From the NCBI RefSeq assembly GCF_001656035.1, contig NZ_CP010029.1, positions 1,995,076-2,059,075 of the forward strand: DNA of 64,000 nucleotides, read 5' to 3'. The position numbers and the translations under genes are program-made. Within the stretch, counting starts at the first letter, position 1. Each line of letters opens with the position of its first letter. The notes under the pieces are model-generated. The model ran no database searches and was not told the origin of the DNA. It worked only from the letters and a program-made list of their open reading frames with translations. This DNA comes from Yersinia entomophaga. Its GTDB lineage: Bacteria; Pseudomonadota; Gammaproteobacteria; Enterobacterales; Enterobacteriaceae. This document shows, one piece after another, positions 38,170 through 46,393 of this stretch.

Positions 38170-38657
38170 CAGATCAATTCGCAGGTCATACGATTGATAG
38201 CCTGAATATCGTTAATCGCCCAGGCCGCATCACGGCGCAGCGCATCAATGGTGGTTTCCAGTGAATCGGCCCGTTTACTGCCGGAGCCGGTGGCGTCGAT
38301 ACTGCGAAAACGCTCGGTTAAACTGGCCTGCATCAGGCAATACACCGCTCGGCGGTAAAGTTGGACATTGACGCTTTCCCCGTCTAACTGGCTGGCCGGA
38401 ACGGTCGTCAGGCTAAAATAACCCTGTTTCTGCCGGGCGCGTTGCCAGTCAGCCAAACGCCGATTCGTTTCGTGGATGGCAAAACGTGCAGCCTCAATCA
38501 CTCGCGGCTGGCTCAAAGTGCCGTCCTGTCGCATATCATCCCGGTATTTGTTCAGGTCGATATCCGGCCAGAACTCGGTGTTTTTAATCATCGTCTGGCC
38601 GCTATCACTGACGGGGGATTTATCCCTGTCCGGGCTGGGCTGGAGCACAACGTTCAT
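38169..38657 (-). CDS. L: Head completion/stabilisation protein gpL
   Basis: A 162-residue homologue of P2 gpL (169): IKNTEFWPDIDLNKYRDDMR, LDGESVNVQLYRRAVYCLMQ, RADSLETTIDALRRDAAWAI. It stabilises the filled head. Start at 38657 chosen by alignment (MNVVLQPSPD). An unusual 97-base gap to M upstream holds a long stem-loop. Confidence 0.93.
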   Translation of the reverse strand: MNVVLQPSPDRDKSPVSDSGQTMIKNTEFWPDIDLNKYRDDMRQDGTLSQPRVIEAARFAIHETNRRLADWQRARQKQGYFSLTTVPASQLDGESVNVQLYRRAVYCLMQASLTERFRSIDATGSGSKRADSLETTIDALRRDAAWAINDIQAINRMTCELI

Positions 38658-38677
38658 TGTGATGTTCTCAAGTAAGT

Positions 38678-38737
38678 GGGCGGTGGACGGCAACCTTGTC
38701 AGAGTAAAAATATTCTGACTCGGCTACCGTGCCGCCC
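38678..38737. repeat. Long imperfect inverted repeat between M and L
   Basis: Outer arms GGGCGG (38678-38683) / CCGCCC (38732-38737) and inner arms GTCAGA (38698-38703) / TCTGAC (38714-38719) can form a 60-base interrupted hairpin with an A-rich loop. It lies in the late O-N-M-L transcript, where neighbouring genes otherwise almost abut. It may be an RNA-processing or attenuation element. Confidence 0.6.
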
Positions 38738-38754
38738 CCGCCGTGGCGTTTGGG

Positions 38755-39408
38755 TTACGCAGCCTGGATCAGTTTCTCAAGCTGCTTGATGTCTGTTTTT
38801 ACGCCGCTGTTTTCATCCAGCCGTAGCGCTTCGTTCAGGTTTGCCAGGGCGAGTACGTTGTCCCCGTCCTGCCGCAAGGCGTAGCCGACAAACTTATGCA
38901 GCCGGGCTTTCACCGCATCGGGCATATCCCGCCCGGTTAATAGTTCCCGCGCCCGCATCAGTTGGGCGGTATCCAGCGGCGCTTTATCGGTCAGGTCACG
39001 TTGTGCTGCGGTTGTCAGCAGCTCGGCCACCAGACAGGCGGTGGTGCGGCTGAAATCTTCCGGCGTCACCAAATCATGGCGTAAGGCGTATTCAGCAATA
39101 TCCAGCCCGCTGGCAATATCGCCCACGTCCATATGCCAAATCAGCATGCGCATTAACACCGCGTCCTGTCCGCCATGACCTTTCGCCAGCACACCGGCGA
39201 CCCACGGTTGATAGGTCGGCAACATGCGCCGCTTCACCTCGGCTTTACCCAGATGAGACTCCACCTTGTGAAGCTGGCCCATATCCTGCCGCAGCTTGAA
39301 CAGCAGCAGATCGTAAGTGCTGGCGTGGTTCAGGCTGGCGGCTTCGCTCAACGAATCAGACTGTTGAGCCGCCACAAATAGCCGGTGCCGACGGGCGGGG
39401 TTGGTCAT
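38755..39408 (-). CDS. M: Terminase small/endonuclease subunit gpM
   Basis: A 217-residue homologue of P2 gpM (247): MTNPARRHRLFVAAQQSD, LLLFKLRQDMGQLHKVES, KAEVKRRMLPTYQPWVAGVL and HMDVGDIASGLDIAEYAL. In P2 gpM cuts cos with gpP. Six bases after N. Confidence 0.95.
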   Translation of the reverse strand: MTNPARRHRLFVAAQQSDSLSEAASLNHASTYDLLLFKLRQDMGQLHKVESHLGKAEVKRRMLPTYQPWVAGVLAKGHGGQDAVLMRMLIWHMDVGDIASGLDIAEYALRHDLVTPEDFSRTTACLVAELLTTAAQRDLTDKAPLDTAQLMRARELLTGRDMPDAVKARLHKFVGYALRQDGDNVLALANLNEALRLDENSGVKTDIKQLEKLIQAA

Positions 39409-39414
39409 GATGGA

Positions 39415-40488
39415 TTACTCCCCCGTTGGTGCGTCTGGAATGACCGGCGCGGAGAAATCACCGAGCTGAATGTTTTCAATCAGCGCAACACAGCCGAAAT
39501 CTTCAATCACATAGGCTTCATTGACCGATTCGAAGTTTTCCACCCGGTCACGTTTCGGGTTGTCGATAATGGCGCGGCGGCGGGTGCCGTCTTGCCAGTA
39601 AATAGACAGGTTATCCAAACGGGTGATCAGAATGGTGTCGGGCGGGAAGTGTGGTGCGCGCACAGCCGGTAAACCGCCAATACGTTTCTGACTGATAATC
39701 AGGTCTGCGGCCATCGTTTCGCTGTTGGGCTGGATCTGGTTAACGATCGGGAAATACTTGTCGGCCAGCAGGGAACGGCCGCAAATAGCCACCAGTTCGG
39801 TGTCGTCCTGGAACCAGCTTTCAACCAGCTCATTGACGGCTGACATCACCAGCGCATCCATGTTGTTATAGTCACCGCCTTTACCGATGCGGATTTTAGC
39901 CGATACCACTTTGCCGTCCTCATCCACAATTTTATCCATCACATGCTCCGGCGCATCTTCCCGGACGGCCTGCAACCAGCCACGGTTAACGTCTTGCAAT
40001 AAGGGATTTTCGGTTGGATCTGAGGTTTTCGCTCGCGCTTTGCCGTTAAAGCCGATCATGATGCGGTCGAGTGCCTGGCGTTTAACGATAGAGTCGCGGA
40101 TACGGATTTGGAAGTCGGGGAACTTGGCCCACATATCCAGCTTGGCGTAAGGCAAGGCGGTATCAAAGTTAGTCTGGCCGCACTTGTAGCCATTGCTATC
40201 AAGACTGGTTGGATCGGTCGGTTCACGCTCTTTTTCATGGGTATTGGTGGTGCTGGCAATCGGGCGCTCAATACCTAAACCGATTTTATCGCCTTCCTTT
40301 TCATCCACCGGATAAACGTTGATTTTGGACAGAAAGGTGCTGCTTTCCTGTTGTTTGGTTTCCAGCTTCTGCGCCACCGAAGGCTCAACGGTAAATTTGG
40401 CCTCGACGTCAGTCACATCACTCAACGCATTCAGAGCAGCCACTTGCTGGACGAACTGCTTATATTTACTGCGGGTCGTATTTTTCAT
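39415..40488 (-). CDS. N: Major capsid protein gpN
   Basis: A 357-residue capsid protein, the same length as P2 gpN. Matches include KNTTRSKYKQFVQQVAALN, ALPYAKLDMWAKFPDFQIRI, RDSIVKRQALDRIMIGFNG and LITRLDNLSIYWQDGTRRR. It should be N-terminally processed by gpO during assembly. Confidence 0.97.
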   Translation of the reverse strand: MKNTTRSKYKQFVQQVAALNALSDVTDVEAKFTVEPSVAQKLETKQQESSTFLSKINVYPVDEKEGDKIGLGIERPIASTTNTHEKEREPTDPTSLDSNGYKCGQTNFDTALPYAKLDMWAKFPDFQIRIRDSIVKRQALDRIMIGFNGKARAKTSDPTENPLLQDVNRGWLQAVREDAPEHVMDKIVDEDGKVVSAKIRIGKGGDYNNMDALVMSAVNELVESWFQDDTELVAICGRSLLADKYFPIVNQIQPNSETMAADLIISQKRIGGLPAVRAPHFPPDTILITRLDNLSIYWQDGTRRRAIIDNPKRDRVENFESVNEAYVIEDFGCVALIENIQLGDFSAPVIPDAPTGE

Positions 40489-40502
40489 GGGAAATTAACT
40501 CC

Positions 40503-41315
40503 TTAACAATCGGTCAGCAGGGCGTTTTCGTTACCCGTCGCCGCAGGTCGCTGGCTAAATTGGCGATCGGTTTTGCCGAGTTGGGTTTTCAGTTCGGTCA
40601 GTGCCTGTTGGGTGGCGGCATGGTCAGCTTTCAACGCGGTGAAAGCGGTTTCCAGTGTGCTCAACGCCGTGAGTTTTTCTTCCAGTTGCTGCGCCACTAA
40701 TTCCACCGCCTGATGCACATCACTGAAGCGAGCGTCATCCGTGGTCTGTTTTTTGGTGAACATGGCTTTGATTTGGCTAAACAGCGCCGGTTTCTGCTCG
40801 GTTTCAGTCTCGAATTCCAGCGTGATTTCATCGGCCACGCTGAAAATGGCGTCGGCCTGGCTTTTACGTGAAGCCAACGGGTTATTGGCGCTTTGGGCGC
40901 AGAAGGTCAGGATTTCCGCCCCCAGTGACGCCGGGGTATCGGTAAAGGCGATGCCGGTCAGATAGGCTTTGCCGGTGTCTGCGAATTTCTCCACGTACTC
41001 AATGCTGGAGTACACCTTCTGGCGGGACTCGCGCAGCTTGACCAAATCGTCCGTCGCATCCACTTGCACCAGTAGCGCCAATTTGCCCTTAAGTGGGCCG
41101 TCTTTGATTTCTTCATATTTGGCGGCGGTAATATCGCCGTAAGCGCGGAATGGGCTGTCGGGCAGCACACTTTTAATGTGCTCCAGATTGGCGCGGGCGC
41201 CGCGAAACGTCGGGTTATAGCTTTCAGCCATTTCAACAATGTGCTGACGGGGAATAAGGCGCCCGTCGCTGGTTGCACCCTCGACAACGGCGCGGAAAAA
41301 CTTGGATTTAGGCAT
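40503..41315 (-). CDS. O: Capsid scaffold/protease gpO
   Basis: A 270-residue homologue of P2 gpO (284): KSKFFRAVVEGATSDGRLIP, SYNPTFRGARANLEHIKSVL, KVYSSIEYVEKFADTGKAYL and a C-terminal coiled-coil scaffold part. The N-terminal half is a serine protease in P2. Start at 41315 by alignment; a longer frame to 41405 would run across the Ogr box. Confidence 0.95.
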   Translation of the reverse strand: MPKSKFFRAVVEGATSDGRLIPRQHIVEMAESYNPTFRGARANLEHIKSVLPDSPFRAYGDITAAKYEEIKDGPLKGKLALLVQVDATDDLVKLRESRQKVYSSIEYVEKFADTGKAYLTGIAFTDTPASLGAEILTFCAQSANNPLASRKSQADAIFSVADEITLEFETETEQKPALFSQIKAMFTKKQTTDDARFSDVHQAVELVAQQLEEKLTALSTLETAFTALKADHAATQQALTELKTQLGKTDRQFSQRPAATGNENALLTDC

Positions 41316-41388
41316 GGCATGAATTCCGGTTTGGGATGGTATGGCCTTATGTTGGCAACCGGCGTCAAACGGAACAATGAAGCGCTGT

Positions 41389-41406
41389 TGTGTCAGGGCT
41401 GGCACA
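41389..41406. promoter_or_regulatory. Shared Ogr box between divergent O and P
   Basis: TTGTGTCAGGGCTGGCACAA contains TGT-N12-ACA and lies almost exactly midway between the O start (74 bases left) and the P start (77 bases right). It is the only such box found in this gap, so it may drive both late promoters, which its dyad symmetry allows. Confidence 0.8.
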
Positions 41407-41482
41407 AGGCGTAATACGAGATGGAGGCGTAGCGGATAGGTAGCCTTGCGGCATGAAAGGTTACTGCACAGGCAGATTGAAT

Positions 41483-43246
41483 ATGGATAGTGTCACTATC
41501 AATGCCGATTTAGATCCCCGCCGTCAAGCCAAGTATCTGTACTGGCAAGGGCTGAGGATTGCCCGCATTGCGGAGATGATCGGTGAGAAGGCTGTCACGG
41601 TACACAGTTGGAAGCGCCGCGACAAGTGGGACGATTACGGCCCATTGGATCAGATGCAACTGACCACGGCAGCGGAGTATTGCCGATTGGTCATGAAGCC
41701 GGTGAAAGAGGCAAAAGACTACAAAGAAATCGACTTGTTGGCGCGTCAGGCCGAACGGCACGCCCGTATCGGTAAATATAACAACGGTGGCAATGAGGCG
41801 GTGCTCAATCCCAATCTTGAAAACCGTAACAGTGGGCCACGCAAGGCAGCGGAAAAGAACAGCTTTAGCCCGGAGCAGGCCAGCAAGCTGAAAGATATTT
41901 TTCTTGAATCCATGTTTGACTATCAGCGTGGCTGGTATCAGGCCGGTTTATCGAAAGAGTTTCGTATCCGCAACCTGCTCAAATCCCGCCAGATTGGGGC
42001 AACCTACTTCTTCGCCTGGGAAGCCTTGCTGGATGCCATCGAAACCGGCCGCAATCAGATGTTTGTTTCCGCCTCCAAAGCCCAGGCGCACCAATTTAAA
42101 AACTACATCGTAGCCGCCGCCCGTCAGGTAGAGGTAGACCTGCGCGGGGAAGTGATTATTTTGCCTAACGGAGCAGAAATGCACTTCTTAGGCACCAACT
42201 CCAGCACCGCCCAGGGGCGTCCGGGCAATCTGTATCTGGATGAGTATTTTTGGATACCCGGCTTCAGTAAATTGCGCCGCGCCGCTTCCGGTATGGCTTC
42301 ACAGAAGAAATACCGCTCGACCTATTTCTCCACGCCCTCCACCACCACTCACGAAGCCTATAAATTCTGGAATGGCACCCTGTTTAACAAAGGGAAAGCC
42401 CGAGACCGGCAGCGGGAAATTGACGTGACCTATTCCCGCCTCGCCGGGGGCAAGCTGTGTGAGGATAAACAGTACCGGCAGATCGTCAATATTGAAGACG
42501 CCGAACGCGGCGGCTGCAATCTGTTTGATATTGATGAGCTACGTAATGAAAACAGTGATGAAGATTTTGACAACCTGTTCATGTGCAACTTTATCGACGA
42601 TACCGCCTCGGTATTTTCCATGCAGGAAATGCAGCGCTGCATGGTGGATAGCTGGGAAGTGTGGAAAGACGTAGGTTTGTTATCCCTGCGCCCCTTTGGT
42701 GAGCGTCCGGTATGGATTGGTTACGACCCGGCCAGCACCGGCGACAGTGCCGGGTGCGCGGTAGTTGCGCCGCCATTGGTGCCGGGCGGTAAATTCCGCG
42801 TACTGGAGCGCCACCAGTGGAAAGGAATGGATTTCGCGGTGCAGGCGGCCAATATCAAGGCGCTGACCGATCGCTATAACGTGACCTATATCGGCATTGA
42901 TGATACCGGACTGGGCCGATCCGTCACCCAGCTAGTGCGCCAGTTCTTCCCGGCGGTTCGCGCCATTCACTACAGCGTCGAGATGAAAACCGACCTGATT
43001 TATAAAGCCAAAAACGTCATTACCACCGGGCGGCTGGAGTTTGACGCCGGTTGTCTGGATATCGCTACCGCTTTTATGTCTGTGCGCAAAGCCATGACAC
43101 CCAGCGGCAGGCAGGCCACCTATGTGACCGATCGGGCTGAAGGCACCAGCCACGGCGATGTAGCCTGGGCCATTATGCACACTCTGTTTAATGAACCCCT
43201 CGAAGGGATTAACGGTAATAACACCAGTATCATGGAGATATTTTAA
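41483..43246 (+). CDS. P: Terminase ATPase subunit gpP
   Basis: A 587-residue large terminase subunit (P2 gpP 590). N-terminal HTH (RIARIAEMIGEKAVTVHSWK), then the ATPase domain with KSRQIGATYFFAWEALLDA as the Walker A region, and a nuclease-like C-terminal domain beginning VWIGYDPASTGDSAGCAVV. Start at 41483 aligned with P2; an ATG at 41453 adds ten residues. Overlaps Q by one base (TAATG). Confidence 0.96.
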   Translation: MDSVTINADLDPRRQAKYLYWQGLRIARIAEMIGEKAVTVHSWKRRDKWDDYGPLDQMQLTTAAEYCRLVMKPVKEAKDYKEIDLLARQAERHARIGKYNNGGNEAVLNPNLENRNSGPRKAAEKNSFSPEQASKLKDIFLESMFDYQRGWYQAGLSKEFRIRNLLKSRQIGATYFFAWEALLDAIETGRNQMFVSASKAQAHQFKNYIVAAARQVEVDLRGEVIILPNGAEMHFLGTNSSTAQGRPGNLYLDEYFWIPGFSKLRRAASGMASQKKYRSTYFSTPSTTTHEAYKFWNGTLFNKGKARDRQREIDVTYSRLAGGKLCEDKQYRQIVNIEDAERGGCNLFDIDELRNENSDEDFDNLFMCNFIDDTASVFSMQEMQRCMVDSWEVWKDVGLLSLRPFGERPVWIGYDPASTGDSAGCAVVAPPLVPGGKFRVLERHQWKGMDFAVQAANIKALTDRYNVTYIGIDDTGLGRSVTQLVRQFFPAVRAIHYSVEMKTDLIYKAKNVITTGRLEFDAGCLDIATAFMSVRKAMTPSGRQATYVTDRAEGTSHGDVAWAIMHTLFNEPLEGINGNNTSIMEIF

Positions 43247-44277
43247 TGCGTCAGCGCAACCGCAATAAGCAATCAGGGCAAGCTACTGCCGCACGAGGAC
43301 AGAACGACGGCCAGCGAGCCGAGGCGTTTACTTTTGGCGATCCCATTCCGATGCTGGATCAGCGGGATATTCTGGATTATCTGGAATGTTCGCAGGTCGA
43401 TCGCTGGTACGAGCCGCCGGTGTCTTTTAATGGTCTGGCGAAATCTTTCCGCGCCGCCGTTCACCACAGTTCGCCTATCTACATGAAGCGCAATGTGCTG
43501 GTTAGTCTGTTTGAGCCGCACCCGCTGTTATCCAAACAGGATTTTAGCCGCTACGCGCTGGATTTTTTGGTGTTTGCCAATTCATTTTTGGAAGCCCGCT
43601 ATAACCGGCTGGGCGGATTAATGAAACTCACACCCAGCCCAGCTAAATACACCCGCCGGGGTCTGGACACTGACACTTATTGGTATGTGCAATCCTGGAC
43701 GGAACCGTACCAGTTTGAGCCGGGTCATGTGTTTCATCTGCTTGACCCGGATATTAATCAGGAAATTTACGGCGTGCCGGAATATCTGGCCTCGTTAAAT
43801 TCGACCTGGCTTAATGAGGCCGCCACCTTATTCCGCCGCAAATATTATCTGAACGGCAGTCACGCCGGTTTTATTCTGTATATGAACGATGCCGCCCATA
43901 AACAGGAGGATATCGACAAGCTGCGCAACGCCCTGAAAGAATCCAAAGGGCCGGGAAACTTCCGCAATCTGTTTATGTATGCGCCTGCCGGTAAAAAAGA
44001 CGGTTTGCAGGTTATCCCACTCGCCGAAGTCGCGGCCAAAGACGAATTTATGAATATTAAAAACGTCACCCGCGACGACCAGCTCGCCGCCCAGCGTGTG
44101 CCACCGCAGCTCATGGGTATCCTCCCCAACAATACCGGCGGATTCGGCGACGTAGAAAAAGCCGCGCGGGTATTTGCCATCAACGAACTGGCTCCGCTAC
44201 AGGAGCGGCTCAGTGAACTCAATGAGTGGGTTGGGGAGGAGGTGATAAGGTTTAGGCCTTATGAGTTGTTGGTTTAA
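43246..44277 (+). CDS. Q: Portal protein gpQ
   Basis: A 343-residue portal protein (P2 gpQ 344). Matches: EAFTFGDPIPMLDQRDILDY, NVLVSLFEPHPLLSKQDFSR, YYLNGSHAGFILYMNDAAHK, RVPPQLMGILPNNTGGFGDV. Forms the dodecameric DNA gate in the head. Its stop overlaps the stop of the convergent moron gene. Confidence 0.97.
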   Translation: MRQRNRNKQSGQATAARGQNDGQRAEAFTFGDPIPMLDQRDILDYLECSQVDRWYEPPVSFNGLAKSFRAAVHHSSPIYMKRNVLVSLFEPHPLLSKQDFSRYALDFLVFANSFLEARYNRLGGLMKLTPSPAKYTRRGLDTDTYWYVQSWTEPYQFEPGHVFHLLDPDINQEIYGVPEYLASLNSTWLNEAATLFRRKYYLNGSHAGFILYMNDAAHKQEDIDKLRNALKESKGPGNFRNLFMYAPAGKKDGLQVIPLAEVAAKDEFMNIKNVTRDDQLAAQRVPPQLMGILPNNTGGFGDVEKAARVFAINELAPLQERLSELNEWVGEEVIRFRPYELLV

Positions 44278-44960
44278 CTATTTCCAGTAGGATTACTATC
44301 ACCATGTGGGGCTGGTTCTATAGGTGTGAATAAAATAGAACTGGCTTTGCTGTTTTTATTAAAATGCTCAACAAATTCCTTGCAGTTATGTATGCAAACA
44401 AATGACGCCACACATCTAAAAACAAACAACATGCTTAGCCCCATAATACATATGTTTATTATAATTTTTAGCAGATTAAGTATATGTTCTGAGGATTTCA
44501 GGTTAATTCCAGAGACACTGGGCATTGTATTTTCAGTAATATCAAGAAACAAGAAGCCCCACAATGAAACAAGTGATAAATAACATATAAACAATAGTGC
44601 TTGCCATAAGATTCTTTTTATAAAACTATCAAATTTCTTTGCGAATCTGGCGACGCCTAAGTCATCTATATAACAAGTATTGACGAAGCGCTTACTATTT
44701 TCAAATAGAAATATAGAGTACCCAGAGTTATTCGAGCGTAATAGAAGATCTATCTCTCGGTAGCCAACATTCATACATTTAGTTTTATAGAAAAATACTC
44801 TTTCAACTAAATATCTGCTTCCGTGACTTTTATTTTTATAAGCATTAATCAAATCCTCATCAAACTTATACTTGTCTCGAAAAATGCTACGGCGGTATGC
44901 AAGGAAAGAAACTAAAGTTGTTAATAATACCCCAATGAAACTATATGTATAATCTGGCAT
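44274..44960 (-). CDS. Moron membrane protein at the P2 tin/old locus
   Basis: A 228-residue protein with predicted membrane helices at about 5-22, 117-139 and 162-190 and a cytoplasmic segment between the first two. It is AT-rich compared with Q and is oriented against it, the stops sharing a TTAA. It lies between the portal gene and cos, where P2 carries the exclusion genes tin and old. No family recognised. A role in superinfection exclusion or phage defence is inferred from location only. Confidence 0.6.
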   Translation of the reverse strand: MPDYTYSFIGVLLTTLVSFLAYRRSIFRDKYKFDEDLINAYKNKSHGSRYLVERVFFYKTKCMNVGYREIDLLLRSNNSGYSIFLFENSKRFVNTCYIDDLGVARFAKKFDSFIKRILWQALLFICYLSLVSLWGFLFLDITENTMPSVSGINLKSSEHILNLLKIIINICIMGLSMLFVFRCVASFVCIHNCKEFVEHFNKNSKASSILFTPIEPAPHGDSNPTGNS

Positions 44961-45098
44961 GACTTAAAGCTCACTTATATTCAACGTGATATATTTACAA
45001 TATGCAATCATTCAATATTTAACTATATTGTGATTGCTATAAATCCTTCGGTGACCAATAATTTATAGATAAGTCACAACACATTTTATATTCCTATC

Positions 45099-45143
45099 GT
45101 GACATGTCACAAGCCTCTTGATTTTGTTTTTGTGCCGTGTCAC
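45099..45143. promoter_or_regulatory. Two operator-like palindromes
   Basis: GTGACATGTCAC at 45099-45110 is a perfect 12-bp palindrome; GTGCCGTGTCAC at 45132-45143 is the same with two changes. They are 33 bases apart, about three helical turns. They share GTG...CAC ends with Ogr boxes but with a six-base instead of ten-base spacer, so they are probably sites for another dimeric protein. Confidence 0.5.
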
Positions 45144-45358
45144 GATTTTAAAAGAGCAAGCCGCAACGGTCAGCGTAGGATTAACTGATAATTGCTCAAA
45201 TCATTACCCAAATACCCCACAACAACACTGCAAGCCTATAGCGCAACAATCCGCATAACTCTATTCACTACCCAATCACCCTGAAAACCACACCAGGCAA
45301 GGCCTCCCCTCACTTTTCGAAATGCATAAAAAGCGAATTTTTAGTCATGCAAAGCGGG

Positions 45359-45380
45359 GGCGAGGGGGTGACGCGGAAAG
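45359..45380 (+). other. Probable cos site
   Basis: The GC-rich stretch GGCGAGGGGGTGACGCGGAA resembles the P2-group cohesive end (GGCGAGGCGGGGAAAG-like) and lies at the expected place between the portal gene Q and the A-side end of the genome. The cut position and overhang cannot be set from sequence alone. Confidence 0.5.
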
Positions 45381-45410
45381 AGGGCTTGCCGCTGTACTTT
45401 CATATCCGCA

Positions 45411-45635
45411 ATGCCCGCAGAAATACCCACCAGAAAGCCAGTGCTTACCACCGCCTTCTCTGCATCAAAACGACACGATCCGACGGACAACAAAAAAGTG
45501 CCTGACAGCGTGGGCTGTAGGCGCTCTGGTGGCTGGCTTTCTTGCGGTCAATTTATCTCACCACATGTACGCCATTCATTTTTATGCATATTCATTCATT
45601 TTGATAGCCAGCTAACTCCCTTCGTGCTATCGTAA
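45411..45635 (+). CDS. Possible small phage ORF of unknown function
   Basis: A 74-codon frame (start MPAEIPTRKPVLTTAFSA, C-terminus SPHVRHSFLCIFIHFDS) overlaps another open frame starting at 45322 that ends in a hydrophobic tail. Neither has a good ribosome site, and one of the two must be spurious. The retained openness of both frames near cos is curious but does not prove coding. Confidence 0.25.
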   Translation: MPAEIPTRKPVLTTAFSASKRHDPTDNKKVPDSVGCRRSGGWLSCGQFISPHVRHSFLCIFIHFDSQLTPFVLS

Positions 45636-45646
45636 AAGCATCCGCG

Positions 45647-45991
45647 CTACAGGCTGGATAACATCAGATGTTTATACCCCTTTGTCTGCCAACATTCCGA
45701 ATCGCCCTGCAAGCAACACCCGTCTTTCTCGCCCGGTAAAGTATCCCCGCAGCGCTTACAACTACTTTTCTTCAGTTCGGCCAGTTGCTTGTGCAATAGC
45801 TTATTGTCCTGGCGAATCAAGCCAATCAGATATTCGGTAATGTCGTAAGGCTGGCGAGCTATGCGGCGCTGCTCGCATCCCTCCAGCAGCATAGCCAACT
45901 CCTGCGCATCCAAACGCAGGGTAACGGTAGTTATTCCTAACGCTTTATCGCGCAGACGCTGTGCGCGTTTGCGGTCGCTTGCTGTAGTCAT
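45647..45991 (-). CDS. Hypothetical phage protein with N-terminal basic helix and C-terminal cysteines
   Basis: A 114-residue protein. The N-terminus (RKRAQRLRDKALGITTVTLR) and following helices look like a ribbon-helix-helix-type DNA-binding segment. The C-terminus has a CxxC and further cysteines (CKRCGDTLPGEKDGCC, then ECW) that could bind zinc. It is the last gene of the leftward early transcript. Function unknown; a small regulator is possible. Confidence 0.65.
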   Translation of the reverse strand: MTTASDRKRAQRLRDKALGITTVTLRLDAQELAMLLEGCEQRRIARQPYDITEYLIGLIRQDNKLLHKQLAELKKSSCKRCGDTLPGEKDGCCLQGDSECWQTKGYKHLMLSSL

Positions 45992-45996
45992 TTTTT

Positions 45997-46263
45997 CTAT
46001 CCTTTCACAACACGAAAGCCGACTAAGAGCGAATTATCATCATAATCCGCCCCTACCACGCCACCCTCAACCAGCGCATTAATAACGCCGATCATGCCGA
46101 CTCGTATCACCCCATCTATTTTGCCGCACATAGCCGTACTGTCAGTGGCGAATCGGTTGGAGCAAGCCACACGAATAGCCGCCAAGGTTGTAATAGCATC
46201 TGGATCAAGAATTAATAATTCGTTAAGAATATCAACAGCTTTATTTGCATTAATCATTTTCAA
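45997..46263 (-). CDS. Hypothetical early phage protein
   Basis: An 88-residue protein: INANKAVDILNELLILDPDA, then IRVACSNRFATDSTAMCG and a Gly/Val-rich second half (IGVINALVEGGVVGADYD). It resembles small conserved proteins of unknown role found near phage replication genes. Five bases before the next gene in the same direction. Confidence 0.7.
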   Translation of the reverse strand: MKMINANKAVDILNELLILDPDAITTLAAIRVACSNRFATDSTAMCGKIDGVIRVGMIGVINALVEGGVVGADYDDNSLLVGFRVVKG

Positions 46264-46393
46264 TCTCCACGTTATAACAAATAATCATCCTGGTGCACTG
46301 CCATTAACTCCGACAGAATAGCCAGGCGTTCGGATGCAGGTACTCATTAGGTGTTCAACACCAATGGATTTATCTATATCGGATAACTAACCA

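Larger units (their letters stand above)
44961..45646. other. Non-coding region with cos, operator-like pair and possible small ORF
   Basis: About 690 bases between the moron gene and the next reverse-strand gene. The first 200 bases are AT-rich and should contain the moron promoter. Two near-identical palindromes (45099-45143), a cos-like GC-rich element (45359-45380) and overlapping short forward frames (45322-45635) are the only structures I recognise. Confidence 0.6.

Noticed and set aside
45061..45150. GTG-N6-CAC palindromes as additional Ogr boxes
   Set aside because: The spacing does not match TGT-N12-ACA, so they were not counted as late promoters.
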